Assembly: GCF_000218895.1 (NCBI RefSeq)
Contig: NC_015703.1
Span: forward strand, 1,487,501 to 1,551,500
Direction: 5' to 3'
Length of the DNA stretch: 64,000 nucleotides
Source of the DNA: Runella slithyformis DSM 19594
GTDB taxonomy: Bacteria > Bacteroidota > Bacteroidia > Cytophagales > Spirosomataceae
Below are positions 16,459 through 25,102 of the stretch, piece by piece. Positions within the stretch are counted from its first letter, which is position 1. Every line of letters starts with the position of its first letter. Both the position numbers and the translations under genes were made by a program. The notes under the pieces are model-generated. The model ran no database searches, had not been told where the DNA came from, and worked only from the letters and a program-made list of their open reading frames with translations.

Positions 16459-16464
16459 ACAAAA

Positions 16465-17907
16465 TTATTTATCCCACCAAACGGGCGAATTTACACTGTT
16501 GTTATTGGTTTTGGCCGCCGCCGCTCTAAAATTAGCATTATTCAGGGCATCTTCGGTGGTAGGGTAAGGCAACCGTACCGGAACCAGGTTTTGATTTAAA
16601 CTGGCCGAGATGGTTTTCAGTTTGGGGAAACCCGTCCGGCGGTACTCGATCCAGCCTTCGTAGCCGTTGATGATGTTGGCCAACCATTTTTGCGTAATGA
16701 TCTGCTCTATGGGGTTGGCCCCGTTCAGCTTATAGGCCGCCGGGGCGGTTTTGAGGTAGGTATCGGGCAATGCCGCTCCCCAATACTCAAACGCCCGGGC
16801 CACGCCCGTATCATAGAGTTGTTTGGCATCGGCGTTGATAAAGCCTTTTTCGGCGGCTTCGGCCATCAGGAAACTGACTTCAAAACTCGTCAGAAAATTG
16901 GCTTTGAGCTTTCCGGCCTCTTCCCGAAAGATCCGCCCGGCAAAGGAATAATTGCCGACCGATATAGAAAGTTTGGAGGCATCCGGCCCGTTGAGTAACC
17001 CTTTGTAGACGTTGGCATTATTGGCCGTAGGTCGAAAGAAAATCTGCCTGCGCGGGTCATTCAGTTTGGTCAATATCTCTTCAACTGTCTCTGACATGAT
17101 GAAGAGGTTAAAGTCACCAACGCGCGCGGTGGACATGCGGAAATTATTGGGCTGCGATGCCGTAAATTGGTACACCGCGTTTTCGGAAGGCAACTTAATG
17201 TAATCTCCTGCTTCATAGATTTTCGCCAATTCGGCCGCCACATTTTCCTGCGCCGACACCCGCAGCAGGTATTTGAATTTCAGCGAATTGGCCAACTTTC
17301 GCCAGCCCGATAGGTTGCCTCCGAAAATAATATCGCCCTGCAACGCCTGCGCGCCTTTGTAGGCGGTAATGACGCTCACGGCTTTCGTGAGGTTGTCAAT
17401 GATGCCGTCTTTGCCCAAATAAATATCCCGCTGCGCATCGTACACAGGCGTTACGTTTCCTTCTTTTCCTTTCAACGACTGACTGTAAGGCACATCGCCG
17501 TATAGGTCCGTCAGCACGCCCGTCAGGTACGCTTTGTAGATCAGGGCCGGGCCTTCGTACACCGCATAGGCAGGGTTGGAGCGGGATTTGGTGAGTAATA
17601 TCTCATTATCACGGAGATTTTCGTACAAAAAAGACCAGGGATTTCCGCCGTATTGTGCTTCGGTAAGGCTGTGACGGTCAAATAGATTGAAATCAATGGC
17701 GGTGAATAATTGGCCCAGCAGATTGCCAGCCACGAAGCCTTCGTACGACATTTGGTCGGCGTAATCAAACAGCACTTTACGGAACAACAGCTCCGGCTGC
17801 ACGTCTACGGGTGCCACGGGGTTGACGTTGATCTTTTCAAAATCATTGGTGCAGCTTCCCAACATCACCAACACGATGACTGAGAAATGAGCGATATATT
17901 TTTTCAT
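16465..17907 (-). CDS. SusD/RagB-like nutrient-binding lipoprotein
   Basis: The product of 480 residues has a lipobox (MLGSC) and the SusD-like_2 organisation: FEKINVNPVAPVDVQPELLF after the lipid Cys, an alpha-helical TPR-like region, and the conserved C-terminal part IEQIITQKWLANIINGYEGWIEYRRTG (split here only for description). It caps the SusC barrel and captures the substrate at the cell surface. ATG 17907 is preferred over 17919 because it gives a standard signal peptide (MKKYIAHFSVIVLVMLGSC). It lies 36 bases after the SusC gene. Confidence 0.92.
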   Translation of the reverse strand: MKKYIAHFSVIVLVMLGSCTNDFEKINVNPVAPVDVQPELLFRKVLFDYADQMSYEGFVAGNLLGQLFTAIDFNLFDRHSLTEAQYGGNPWSFLYENLRDNEILLTKSRSNPAYAVYEGPALIYKAYLTGVLTDLYGDVPYSQSLKGKEGNVTPVYDAQRDIYLGKDGIIDNLTKAVSVITAYKGAQALQGDIIFGGNLSGWRKLANSLKFKYLLRVSAQENVAAELAKIYEAGDYIKLPSENAVYQFTASQPNNFRMSTARVGDFNLFIMSETVEEILTKLNDPRRQIFFRPTANNANVYKGLLNGPDASKLSISVGNYSFAGRIFREEAGKLKANFLTSFEVSFLMAEAAEKGFINADAKQLYDTGVARAFEYWGAALPDTYLKTAPAAYKLNGANPIEQIITQKWLANIINGYEGWIEYRRTGFPKLKTISASLNQNLVPVRLPYPTTEDALNNANFRAAAAKTNNNSVNSPVWWDK

Positions 17908-17943
17908 GATTGGATGCATTTGAACAACAAAAACGTCGATGAT

Positions 17944-20900
17944 TTAGAAAGTCAAACTCAATTTAATACCCAAACTGCGCGCGGTCGGATAACTCATATC
18001 TTCCACGCCCGACAAAAACTTCTGCCCCTGAAAAGACGTCTGCTCGGGGTCAAAATGGCGCATATCGCTGAGGGCAAACACATTTCGCGCTACCAACGAA
18101 ACACTCAGAGATTGAAGGTATTTCCCCAACACTGCTGCGGGCAGTTGGTACCCCAGTTGTACTTCCCGAAGTTTTACGTACGAAGCATTGTAGGTATTAT
18201 TTTCTTCATGGTTACGGTCATAATACTGACGATAATACGTCTCGGCCGGCACCGCCACGGCATTGGGTTGATACACGGGGCTTTCGGCCGTGCCTGTATT
18301 CACCACACCTTTAGCCACAATGCCCGCCTCAGGACGGTCGACCGTTTCGATCAATTGTCCGCCCACGGCCGCCAGTGCCAGCGTGCGCGATACCAGGATT
18401 CCGCCCTGCCGCCAGTCGACCAAAAACGAGGCATTGATGTTTTTATAGGTAAAGTTGTTATTGAAACCCACCATAAAATCAGGATTGTAGTTTCCCAGCT
18501 TTTTCAGGGTGTTATCTGCAATGTACCCGCCCGTTTTGTTAATGACAAAATCACCGTTGGCATTTTTGAGGTAACCTGTCCCCCACATATCTCCCATGCG
18601 CCCGCCTTCCTGCACCTGATACCAAACCGTCTGATTGACAATATCATACACGCGGTTATAGGCCAATGTAATGGTCTTGACCCGCTCAGGCAATGACTCT
18701 ACGCGGTTGCGGTAGGCCGTAAAATTGACCAACGCATTCCACTTAAATCGCCGCCCGCGCACCGGCGTAATATCCACGATGGCTTCCAGGCCTTTGCTCC
18801 GCACCGCGCCGCCGTTAACGTTTTGCTGCACATAGCCCGACGACACCGCAATCGGCAGGGAGAGAATCTGATTCTTATTCAGCGAGTTAAAATAAGTTAT
18901 GTCTAATTTCAGGCGATCGTTGAAAAACCGTACATCCGCTCCAACCTCCACGGACGTAATGCTCTCGGGCTTGAGATTGGCATTGGGAATAAAGTTTTGG
19001 TCACTGAAACTCGGCAACCCGCCCACGGGCGTACGCGAGGTAAAGGTACCGTTGGTCTGGAAGGGACCGGTGTCATTGCCCACCTGCGCGAAACTCGCTC
19101 TCACTTTTAGAAAAGAAACGATTTCGGGTAATCTGACTGCGTTGGACACCACAAAGCTCGCCGAAACCGACGGATAGAAAAACGACGTATTGGCCACCGA
19201 CGCAGCCGTAGCCAAAGCGCTCGACCAATCATTGCGGCCCGTAATATCCACAAAAAGCATATTCTTAAAGCCAAATTTGGCGATGCCGTAGAAGCTGTTA
19301 ATGCGCTTATTATCGGCGTTTTGAAAGTATTCCAGCGGCGATGAGGCATTGGCCAATGAGTACACGCCCGGCTGCGCCAGTGAGAGGGTCTGTATCTGCT
19401 CCAGGTTGGCTTTGCGGTTCATTCGATTCCCGCCCACGGAGATATCTACGGAAAAATGACGAAGTGTTTTGGCATAATTCGCCAAAAAATCGGAGTTTAT
19501 TTCCCGATAAAACACCTTTTGTTCCGCATACGCCCCCGTTTTGAAACGATTGGAACTGAACGCTCTCCTGAACGTCCGGTCTTCGTTTTGATAGTCCATG
19601 CCCGTCCGTACCGTCAGCGACAGTTCTTTGGTGAAGTCGTATTTCAAGGATACATTTCCAAACAGGCGGTCGCGGTTGAACGCGTTGCGGTTTTCAAGGA
19701 GCGTAAAATAGGGGTTATCGAAAAAGGTGTAGTTGTACGAATATTGCTGCACATTTTCCAGTCCCGGCTGCCAGTACTCTTTTAATGAGTTGATATCCGT
19801 AGACCTCCCCAACCAGCCTACCATGGCGTAGTTGGTATTTTCCGAACCGTATTTGGTCGCAGGACGATTTTTGCTGCCGGTATTGACGTAATTGAGGGTC
19901 GACAGGATTTTCAACGACGAAGTCGGGCTGAAAGTAAAAGCGGCCGAAACGGTTTTGCGCTTCAGATTTACGCCCGGAATAATGGATTGGCTGGCCAAAT
20001 CAGTTAATGAGAGGCGCGCATTGTTTTTATCATTTCCTGCCGTAAAGGCAAGATTATTGATGCGGGTATAGCCCGTTTGATAAAAATCTTTGACATTGTT
20101 GGGGTGTGAAACAAACGGCGTCGGCGTAATGGGCTGTCCGCCGTGAATCGCCAGATCGCCGCCGCGCACCACGCGCCCGTCGGGCAAGGTAACGGGGCTG
20201 TCAAACTGCGGAATCAAAAGCCCGGCGTCCAGTTTCGGGCCGTAACTGTAGGTGATATTGTCATTGACGCCACCGCCCAGACCGTCTTTAAACGCAAATT
20301 TCCCACTGTTGCCCACGCCATATCCATTTTGAAAAACGGGGAGTTTGAAGGCCGTTTCGGCATAGTTGGTCGAGTTAAACGACACACCGATGCCTTTCTG
20401 ATTTCCGCCCGTTTTGGTTTTGATAATAATGACCCCGTTAGACGCCCGTGTGCCGTACAGGGCAGCGGCAGCGGGGCCTTTGAGCACCGTCACTTTGTCG
20501 ATATCGTCAGGGTTGATGTCCATGGCTCCATTTCCGAAATCCACTTCCTGAAAGCCGGCGGCATCGTCATTGACATTATTGACGATAGTATTGTTGTTGA
20601 TGGGAATCCCATCTACCACAAACAAAGGGTTGGAATTGGTAAACGACGACTCACCCCGAATGCTGATTTTGGTCGAGGAGCCCACGCCCGTGGTTCCGGC
20701 CGTGATATTGACGCCCGCCACGCGTCCGGCCAAATTATCCAAAAAATTCGCAGATTTGACCTTACTGATCTCCCGGGCATCTACCTGTTGCACGGCAAAG
20801 CCCAGATTTTTGGATTCACGCTCCACCCCCAGCGCGGTGATGATGACCTCTTCCAGCAGCTTACCTGCGGCCAGGTAAACGGTCACGTTGGTTTGGTTAA

Positions 20901-21183
20901 CAACGCTCACTTCCACCGCCTGAAAGCCTACGAAAGAGACCTTTATTTTTTTGGTATTTTCAGGAATCTGTACTTCAAAAGCACCGTTGGCATCGGTTAC
21001 CGTGCCGGTGTTTGAGCCGCCGGTTACGGAAGCTCCCGCCAGTGGCAGCGCCGTTTCAGCATCCAACACCTTTCCGGTCAGGGTGATGGATTTCTGCGCG
21101 GCGGCCGAGAAGGCTCCCATGCCAGCCCACAGCAGGAAAAGAGGAAATATCCGCAGGAACTTTTGTACGTAGATTATGATCAT
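17944..21183 (-). CDS. SusC/RagA-family TonB-linked outer-membrane transporter
   Basis: The 1079-residue barrel protein begins at ATG 21183 with a Sec signal peptide ending SAAAQ. A CarboxypepD_reg-like domain follows (TGKVLDAETALPLAGASV), then the SusC plug with FVVDGIPINNN and TVLKGPAAAALYGTRASNGV, and a long 22-strand barrel ending in a C-terminal Phe. With SusD it forms the pedal-bin transporter for oligosaccharides, peptides or other complex nutrients. No glycoside hydrolase or lyase is in the operon, so this is not a standard polysaccharide locus; the substrate may already be small. Confidence 0.94.
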   Translation of the reverse strand: MIIIYVQKFLRIFPLFLLWAGMGAFSAAAQKSITLTGKVLDAETALPLAGASVTGGSNTGTVTDANGAFEVQIPENTKKIKVSFVGFQAVEVSVVNQTNVTVYLAAGKLLEEVIITALGVERESKNLGFAVQQVDAREISKVKSANFLDNLAGRVAGVNITAGTTGVGSSTKISIRGESSFTNSNPLFVVDGIPINNNTIVNNVNDDAAGFQEVDFGNGAMDINPDDIDKVTVLKGPAAAALYGTRASNGVIIIKTKTGGNQKGIGVSFNSTNYAETAFKLPVFQNGYGVGNSGKFAFKDGLGGGVNDNITYSYGPKLDAGLLIPQFDSPVTLPDGRVVRGGDLAIHGGQPITPTPFVSHPNNVKDFYQTGYTRINNLAFTAGNDKNNARLSLTDLASQSIIPGVNLKRKTVSAAFTFSPTSSLKILSTLNYVNTGSKNRPATKYGSENTNYAMVGWLGRSTDINSLKEYWQPGLENVQQYSYNYTFFDNPYFTLLENRNAFNRDRLFGNVSLKYDFTKELSLTVRTGMDYQNEDRTFRRAFSSNRFKTGAYAEQKVFYREINSDFLANYAKTLRHFSVDISVGGNRMNRKANLEQIQTLSLAQPGVYSLANASSPLEYFQNADNKRINSFYGIAKFGFKNMLFVDITGRNDWSSALATAASVANTSFFYPSVSASFVVSNAVRLPEIVSFLKVRASFAQVGNDTGPFQTNGTFTSRTPVGGLPSFSDQNFIPNANLKPESITSVEVGADVRFFNDRLKLDITYFNSLNKNQILSLPIAVSSGYVQQNVNGGAVRSKGLEAIVDITPVRGRRFKWNALVNFTAYRNRVESLPERVKTITLAYNRVYDIVNQTVWYQVQEGGRMGDMWGTGYLKNANGDFVINKTGGYIADNTLKKLGNYNPDFMVGFNNNFTYKNINASFLVDWRQGGILVSRTLALAAVGGQLIETVDRPEAGIVAKGVVNTGTAESPVYQPNAVAVPAETYYRQYYDRNHEENNTYNASYVKLREVQLGYQLPAAVLGKYLQSLSVSLVARNVFALSDMRHFDPEQTSFQGQKFLSGVEDMSYPTARSLGIKLSLTF

Positions 21184-21307
21184 ATCAGTGAGAATATCAG
21201 CCTGTAAATAATATACGGCAAAAGGCGATAAAGAGTTTTGATTTCTACAGACAGGGCTATTTATCCATGAATAGCACAATCAATTACCAATAAAATCAAA
21301 TTTCACT

Positions 21308-21315
21308 TACCTTTG
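21308..21315 (+). promoter_or_regulatory. Candidate -7 element (TACCTTTG) upstream of the hydroxylase gene
   Basis: TACCTTTG matches TAnnTTTG and sits 48 bases before the ATG at 21364. I see no good TTG at the expected distance upstream. Confidence 0.4.
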
Positions 21316-21363
21316 TACCGGCAAAACAGTATGCCGACATACTATCTTTGAAGCGCTACCTCA

Positions 21364-22647
21364 ATGGAAACCTACGGAAAAATTCTGCTCATTGCCATGC
21401 CCGTTTTTTTAGGACTGGTCTTACTGGAAAAGCTCTACGGATGGGTCGTTAAAAAGCAGCCTTTACGCACCATGGACATGCTTTCGAGCATGAGTTCGGG
21501 CTATACCAATATCATTAAGGATGTGCTGGGTCTGAGTGTCTCCATTCTGACCTACGGGTGGATGGTGGAACATTGGGCCGTTTATCCTCTCAAATCAACC
21601 TTGGCTACCTATATTGTGGCGTTCGTGGCCTTGGATCTGGCGGGCTATTGGGTGCACCGTTTGAGTCATGAGATCAACTTTTTTTGGAACAAACACGCCA
21701 TTCACCACAGCAGCGAAGAGTTTGATCTGGCCTGTGCTCTGCGCCAAAGTATTTCTTCGTTTGTGAGTTTATTTACCATTTTCCTGCTTCCGGCGGCCTT
21801 ATTGGGCGTTTCGCCCGGGGTCATTGCCGTTGTGGCACCTTTGCATCTTTTTGCTCAATTCTGGTATCATACCGTTTACATCGGCAAAATGGGCTTCCTC
21901 GAACACATCATCGTGACGCCTTCGCACCACCGTGTGCACCATGCCATCAATCCCGAGTACCTGGACAAAAACCACGGACAGATCTTTATCATTTGGGACA
22001 AACTCTTCGGAACATTTCAGGAAGAACTTCCGCACGTACCGCCCGTGTACGGCATTACGCGCCCGGCCCAAACGTGGAACCCCATCAAGATCAATTTTCA
22101 ACACCTGTGGCTGCTCATCCGGGATGCGTATCGTACTGAGAGTTGGCGGGATAAACTGCGGATATGGTTCATGCCCACGGGCTGGCGTCCGGCCGATGTA
22201 GAGGCCAGCCATCCCGTACCCAAAATCGACGACCCGTACAATTTTCAAAAATATACCACCAAAGCCTCCGGTGCGCTTTTGGTTTGGACGTGGTTTCAGT
22301 TTTTGTTTACGTTTGCGCTTATCAACTACTTCTTTTTAAATATTGCCAAGATAGGCACGCCCAACATTTTCATTTACGGCGGTTTTATTTTCCTCTCTGT
22401 GTTTGCCTATACCGAACTCATGGATCGTAACCCTTACGCATGGGCGTGGGAAGGGCTCAAAAACGGCATCGGCCTTTGGTTGATCTACGCAACGGATTGG
22501 TTTGGCATCGGTCAGGCATTGCCATGGATCACGCTCGTGCTCAGTACGTATTTTGTGCTTGCTACCCTTATCACCGGACTGTTTGTTTGGTTCGATATTC
22601 GCAAAGATCAGGTCGTTCACTCCGAAAAAGAATGGGCAACTGCCTGA
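21364..22647 (+). CDS. Fatty acid hydroxylase/sterol desaturase-family membrane enzyme
   Basis: The 427-residue membrane protein has the three histidine clusters of the family in a 100-residue core: HRLSH (98-102), HAIHH (111-115) and HHRVHH (188-193), all predicted to bind a di-iron centre. Four or five hydrophobic segments surround them, and an extra C-terminal set of membrane segments (about 300-415) resembles the alkylglycerol monooxygenase type. It probably hydroxylates or desaturates a lipid in the inner membrane using O2. It is divergent from the SusC operon and followed by a GC-rich palindrome and T run near 22658-22673. Confidence 0.88.
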   Translation: METYGKILLIAMPVFLGLVLLEKLYGWVVKKQPLRTMDMLSSMSSGYTNIIKDVLGLSVSILTYGWMVEHWAVYPLKSTLATYIVAFVALDLAGYWVHRLSHEINFFWNKHAIHHSSEEFDLACALRQSISSFVSLFTIFLLPAALLGVSPGVIAVVAPLHLFAQFWYHTVYIGKMGFLEHIIVTPSHHRVHHAINPEYLDKNHGQIFIIWDKLFGTFQEELPHVPPVYGITRPAQTWNPIKINFQHLWLLIRDAYRTESWRDKLRIWFMPTGWRPADVEASHPVPKIDDPYNFQKYTTKASGALLVWTWFQFLFTFALINYFFLNIAKIGTPNIFIYGGFIFLSVFAYTELMDRNPYAWAWEGLKNGIGLWLIYATDWFGIGQALPWITLVLSTYFVLATLITGLFVWFDIRKDQVVHSEKEWATA

Positions 22648-22755
22648 CACTCTTTTGCCCGGGCACGGTTTTTTAATGAATTAATCAGAGCCTTTAGGGG
22701 TTTTTATCAGTTCACTAACCTGTTTGTCCGGTTTTAGGACAGGCATTACAGCACT

Positions 22756-23529
22756 ATGGATCGTTTACGGGTAGAAGATTCGGGACTTATTCCCTACCGG
22801 TATATATGCCTTTTGGAAATTTTCAGGGTTGACTTTGAAGGTAACCCGCTTTCGTACGTCAGCCGCTCGACGGGCTTTTTAATCGATAAAAATGTCATAG
22901 TCACGGCCGGACACTCCCTGAATCAAACGGAATCACGCATCAGTCATTTTAAGGTGTATCCGTTCATTAATGCGGTATTGCCGCCTCACATTTATCGGGT
23001 AGACATTCCTGTCTCCACCTTTCAAATTCATACCATTCCGGAGTATAAGAATCCTCACTGCTATGTCAAGGATGATTACGGGGCAGTTGTCTTTGAGACC
23101 GATGCCGTATATCAACAGATGGGAGGGCATTTTGACTGGAATGAAAATTACCTGCTCGCCGAAAATTTAGCGGAGCACTCCCCCATCCACATGGCCGGCT
23201 ACCCCATTGACAAAGCTGATTTTGAGCTATGGCGGGAAGAAGGCAGGGTCATTGAGATCACCAAACACTGTCTGATTCATTCTTTTACGACCACCCAACG
23301 AAACAGCGGTTCGCCTATTTGGGTAGAGCATCAGGGGAAATTCATGATCGTGGGCATTCACGTATCGGGCAATTCCGCCTCCTGCGGCTATCGGCCCGAA
23401 AACCGAGAATTTGGCTGCGGTGTGTTGCTTCGAAAAAGCATATTCGATAAAATTTCAGGATGGATCCCTTCCCGAAATGAGTCTTTTTCAGAACGTTCTT
23501 TTAAACACTCTTCCTCTACATTTGGTTGA
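22756..23529 (+). CDS. V8-like serine endopeptidase
   Basis: The 257-residue protein has a chymotrypsin-fold catalytic triad: TAGHS (His53), DDYGAVVF (Asp107) and QRNSGSPIW (Ser184). It is close to the Glu-specific V8/SprE group, where the usual GDSGSP is read as RNSGSP here. No signal peptide or membrane segment precedes the catalytic domain, which is unusual for this group and suggests a cytoplasmic role or an export route not visible here. It is followed 21 bases later by the SDR gene. A lone protease with no companion inhibitor is seen. Confidence 0.82.
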   Translation: MDRLRVEDSGLIPYRYICLLEIFRVDFEGNPLSYVSRSTGFLIDKNVIVTAGHSLNQTESRISHFKVYPFINAVLPPHIYRVDIPVSTFQIHTIPEYKNPHCYVKDDYGAVVFETDAVYQQMGGHFDWNENYLLAENLAEHSPIHMAGYPIDKADFELWREEGRVIEITKHCLIHSFTTTQRNSGSPIWVEHQGKFMIVGIHVSGNSASCGYRPENREFGCGVLLRKSIFDKISGWIPSRNESFSERSFKHSSSTFG

Positions 23530-23550
23530 AATGACAAACGTAACGCTACT

Positions 23551-24255
23551 ATGTCATTTCAGGGAAAGAATATTTTGATTGTTGGGGCAAGCTCGGGAAT
23601 AGGGTATGCCATTGCCAAAACATTGGAAAATGAAGGAGCCACGCTCTTTACCGCTTCGCGAACAGCTCCCGAGAATCTTACAAATCAGCACATTGTGTGG
23701 GATGTGACCCAACCGGCTACCGGTCTCTTTGATACTTTGCCCGATACCCTGCACGGAATTGTCTATGCGCCGGGTACGATCTCGCTCAAGCCTTTTCAGC
23801 GTTTTTCCACAACCGATTTTCAATCGGATTTTCAAATCAACGTTTTAGGAGCAGTGGCCGTTTTGCAGGCCAACCTTAATAGGCTGCGCAAGGCAAACGG
23901 TGCATCCATTGTGCTGTTCAGTACGGTAGCGGTGCAGACCGGGATGGGGTTTCATGCGTCGATTGCAGCATCCAAAGGAGCGATTGAAGGCTTGACGCGC
24001 TCATTGGCGGCGGAGTTTGCTCCGACCAAAATTCGCTGCAACGCATTGGCTCCGTCGCTGACGGATACGCCTTTGGCGGGGAGCTTATTGGCCAATGATG
24101 AAAAGAGAGAGGCATCAGCCAAGCGGCACCCGCTCGGACGTGTAGGTACGCCGCAAGACATAGCATCGGCGGCCAGGTGGCTGCTTTCCGACGAGGGAAG
24201 CTGGGTAACGGGGCAGGTGATCGGGATAGACGGAGGCATCGGGAAGTTGAAATAA
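23551..24255 (+). CDS. Short-chain dehydrogenase/reductase-like protein lacking the catalytic Tyr
   Basis: The 234-residue Rossmann-fold protein has the cofactor motif VGASSGIG (11-18), Asn97 in the conserved position, Ser124, and Lys142 within HASIAASKGAIEGLT. The residue four before the Lys, normally the catalytic Tyr of YxxxK, is Ile138. The motif is otherwise typical of a bacterial SDR subgroup, so the substitution looks like a property of the group rather than a sequencing error, but that is inference. The hydride-transfer activity is therefore uncertain. A hairpin overlaps its stop codon. Confidence 0.85.
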   Translation: MSFQGKNILIVGASSGIGYAIAKTLENEGATLFTASRTAPENLTNQHIVWDVTQPATGLFDTLPDTLHGIVYAPGTISLKPFQRFSTTDFQSDFQINVLGAVAVLQANLNRLRKANGASIVLFSTVAVQTGMGFHASIAASKGAIEGLTRSLAAEFAPTKIRCNALAPSLTDTPLAGSLLANDEKREASAKRHPLGRVGTPQDIASAARWLLSDEGSWVTGQVIGIDGGIGKLK

Positions 24256-24265
24256 CTTCCCGATG
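24237..24265. terminator. Hairpin overlapping the SDR stop codon
   Basis: A 12-bp perfect stem, catcgggaagtt (24237-24248) with aacttcccgatg (24254-24265), encloses a 5-base loop and includes the TAA stop. The following gtatttatta is only moderately T-rich, so it is a likely but weak terminator between convergent genes. Confidence 0.55.
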
Positions 24266-24296
24266 GTATTTATTAAGCAAAGCTCTTTTGGACTTC

Positions 24297-24926
24297 TCAG
24301 CGAAGGTCAATGACTTCCACCCCTTTGTATAGGGCGGGGTCAAATGCGAAGAATTTATCTTCCACTTTCACATTAGGCGTAAGTTTATCCACTTTAAACG
24401 TCAGACGCTGTCCGCTGCGTTGAATTACTTTCCAGCTTCTGACGGATTTGTCTTTCTTGTCCACTTTTATCTGAACTTTGGACACTTTGCTTTCTTTCTT
24501 TTCGGGCGACAGTTCGACCACTTCATAGACACGTCCGCTTTCGGTTACTTCTTCGATGAACACGTATTTGTAACCTTTTTTGTAAATGGTATACACCTTA
24601 GTGGGGTCAATATCCCCTACTTCTTTGGGGTCGTAGTTATTCACGGTGGCTTCATTACTTTCTTTGATGTAAGTGGTCATTACCTTGCCATCGTTGAAAA
24701 TTTCCTGCCCCGCCATCTTCAAACGAAACTTTGTTCCTTTGACGGTCGCATCCCCTTTCAGGGTTTCTTTGGAGCCTTCATTGGTGTAGGTAAAAGCTAC
24801 CCTGAACGAGGTCATTGTTTTGTACTTACTGCTCATCGCATCCAGAATGGCGGTGGCGCGTTTGTCATTTTGGGCTTGAAGGAGCGAACTCACAAAAAGC
24901 ACCGCTATTACCAAAAAGTTTCTCAT
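24297..24926 (-). CDS. lolA: LolA-like outer-membrane lipoprotein carrier protein
   Basis: The 209-residue periplasmic protein has a Sec signal peptide (MRNFLVIAVLFVSSLLQAQ) and the LolA beta-sheet pattern: AILDAMSSKYKTMTSFRVAF, repeated hydrophobic strands, then the C-terminal FKVDKLTPNVKVEDKFFAFD. LolA carries lipoproteins from the inner to the outer membrane. It follows ftsK on the same strand with a 176-base gap, an arrangement I recall from other Bacteroidota. No LolB is expected in this phylum. Confidence 0.88.
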   Translation of the reverse strand: MRNFLVIAVLFVSSLLQAQNDKRATAILDAMSSKYKTMTSFRVAFTYTNEGSKETLKGDATVKGTKFRLKMAGQEIFNDGKVMTTYIKESNEATVNNYDPKEVGDIDPTKVYTIYKKGYKYVFIEEVTESGRVYEVVELSPEKKESKVSKVQIKVDKKDKSVRSWKVIQRSGQRLTFKVDKLTPNVKVEDKFFAFDPALYKGVEVIDLR

Positions 24927-25102
24927 TGTTGTCGGTTTAATTACTCTCTATAGACGACCTTATATTCTTATGGTTTAAAAAGCCGTACCACATTAACAAA
25001 ATTGGCACTGCAAAGTTACGACAAGTCCGTTAACAAGCGACAAAACCTTCACAAACCGCTACATGCCGTTCTATGAAATCGTCAAAAGTAAAAATAGGGG
25101 TG

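Noticed and set aside
20143-21015. Long plus-strand frame antisense to the SusC gene
   Set aside because: The SusC sequence is conserved and well formed; the antisense frame has no features of its own.
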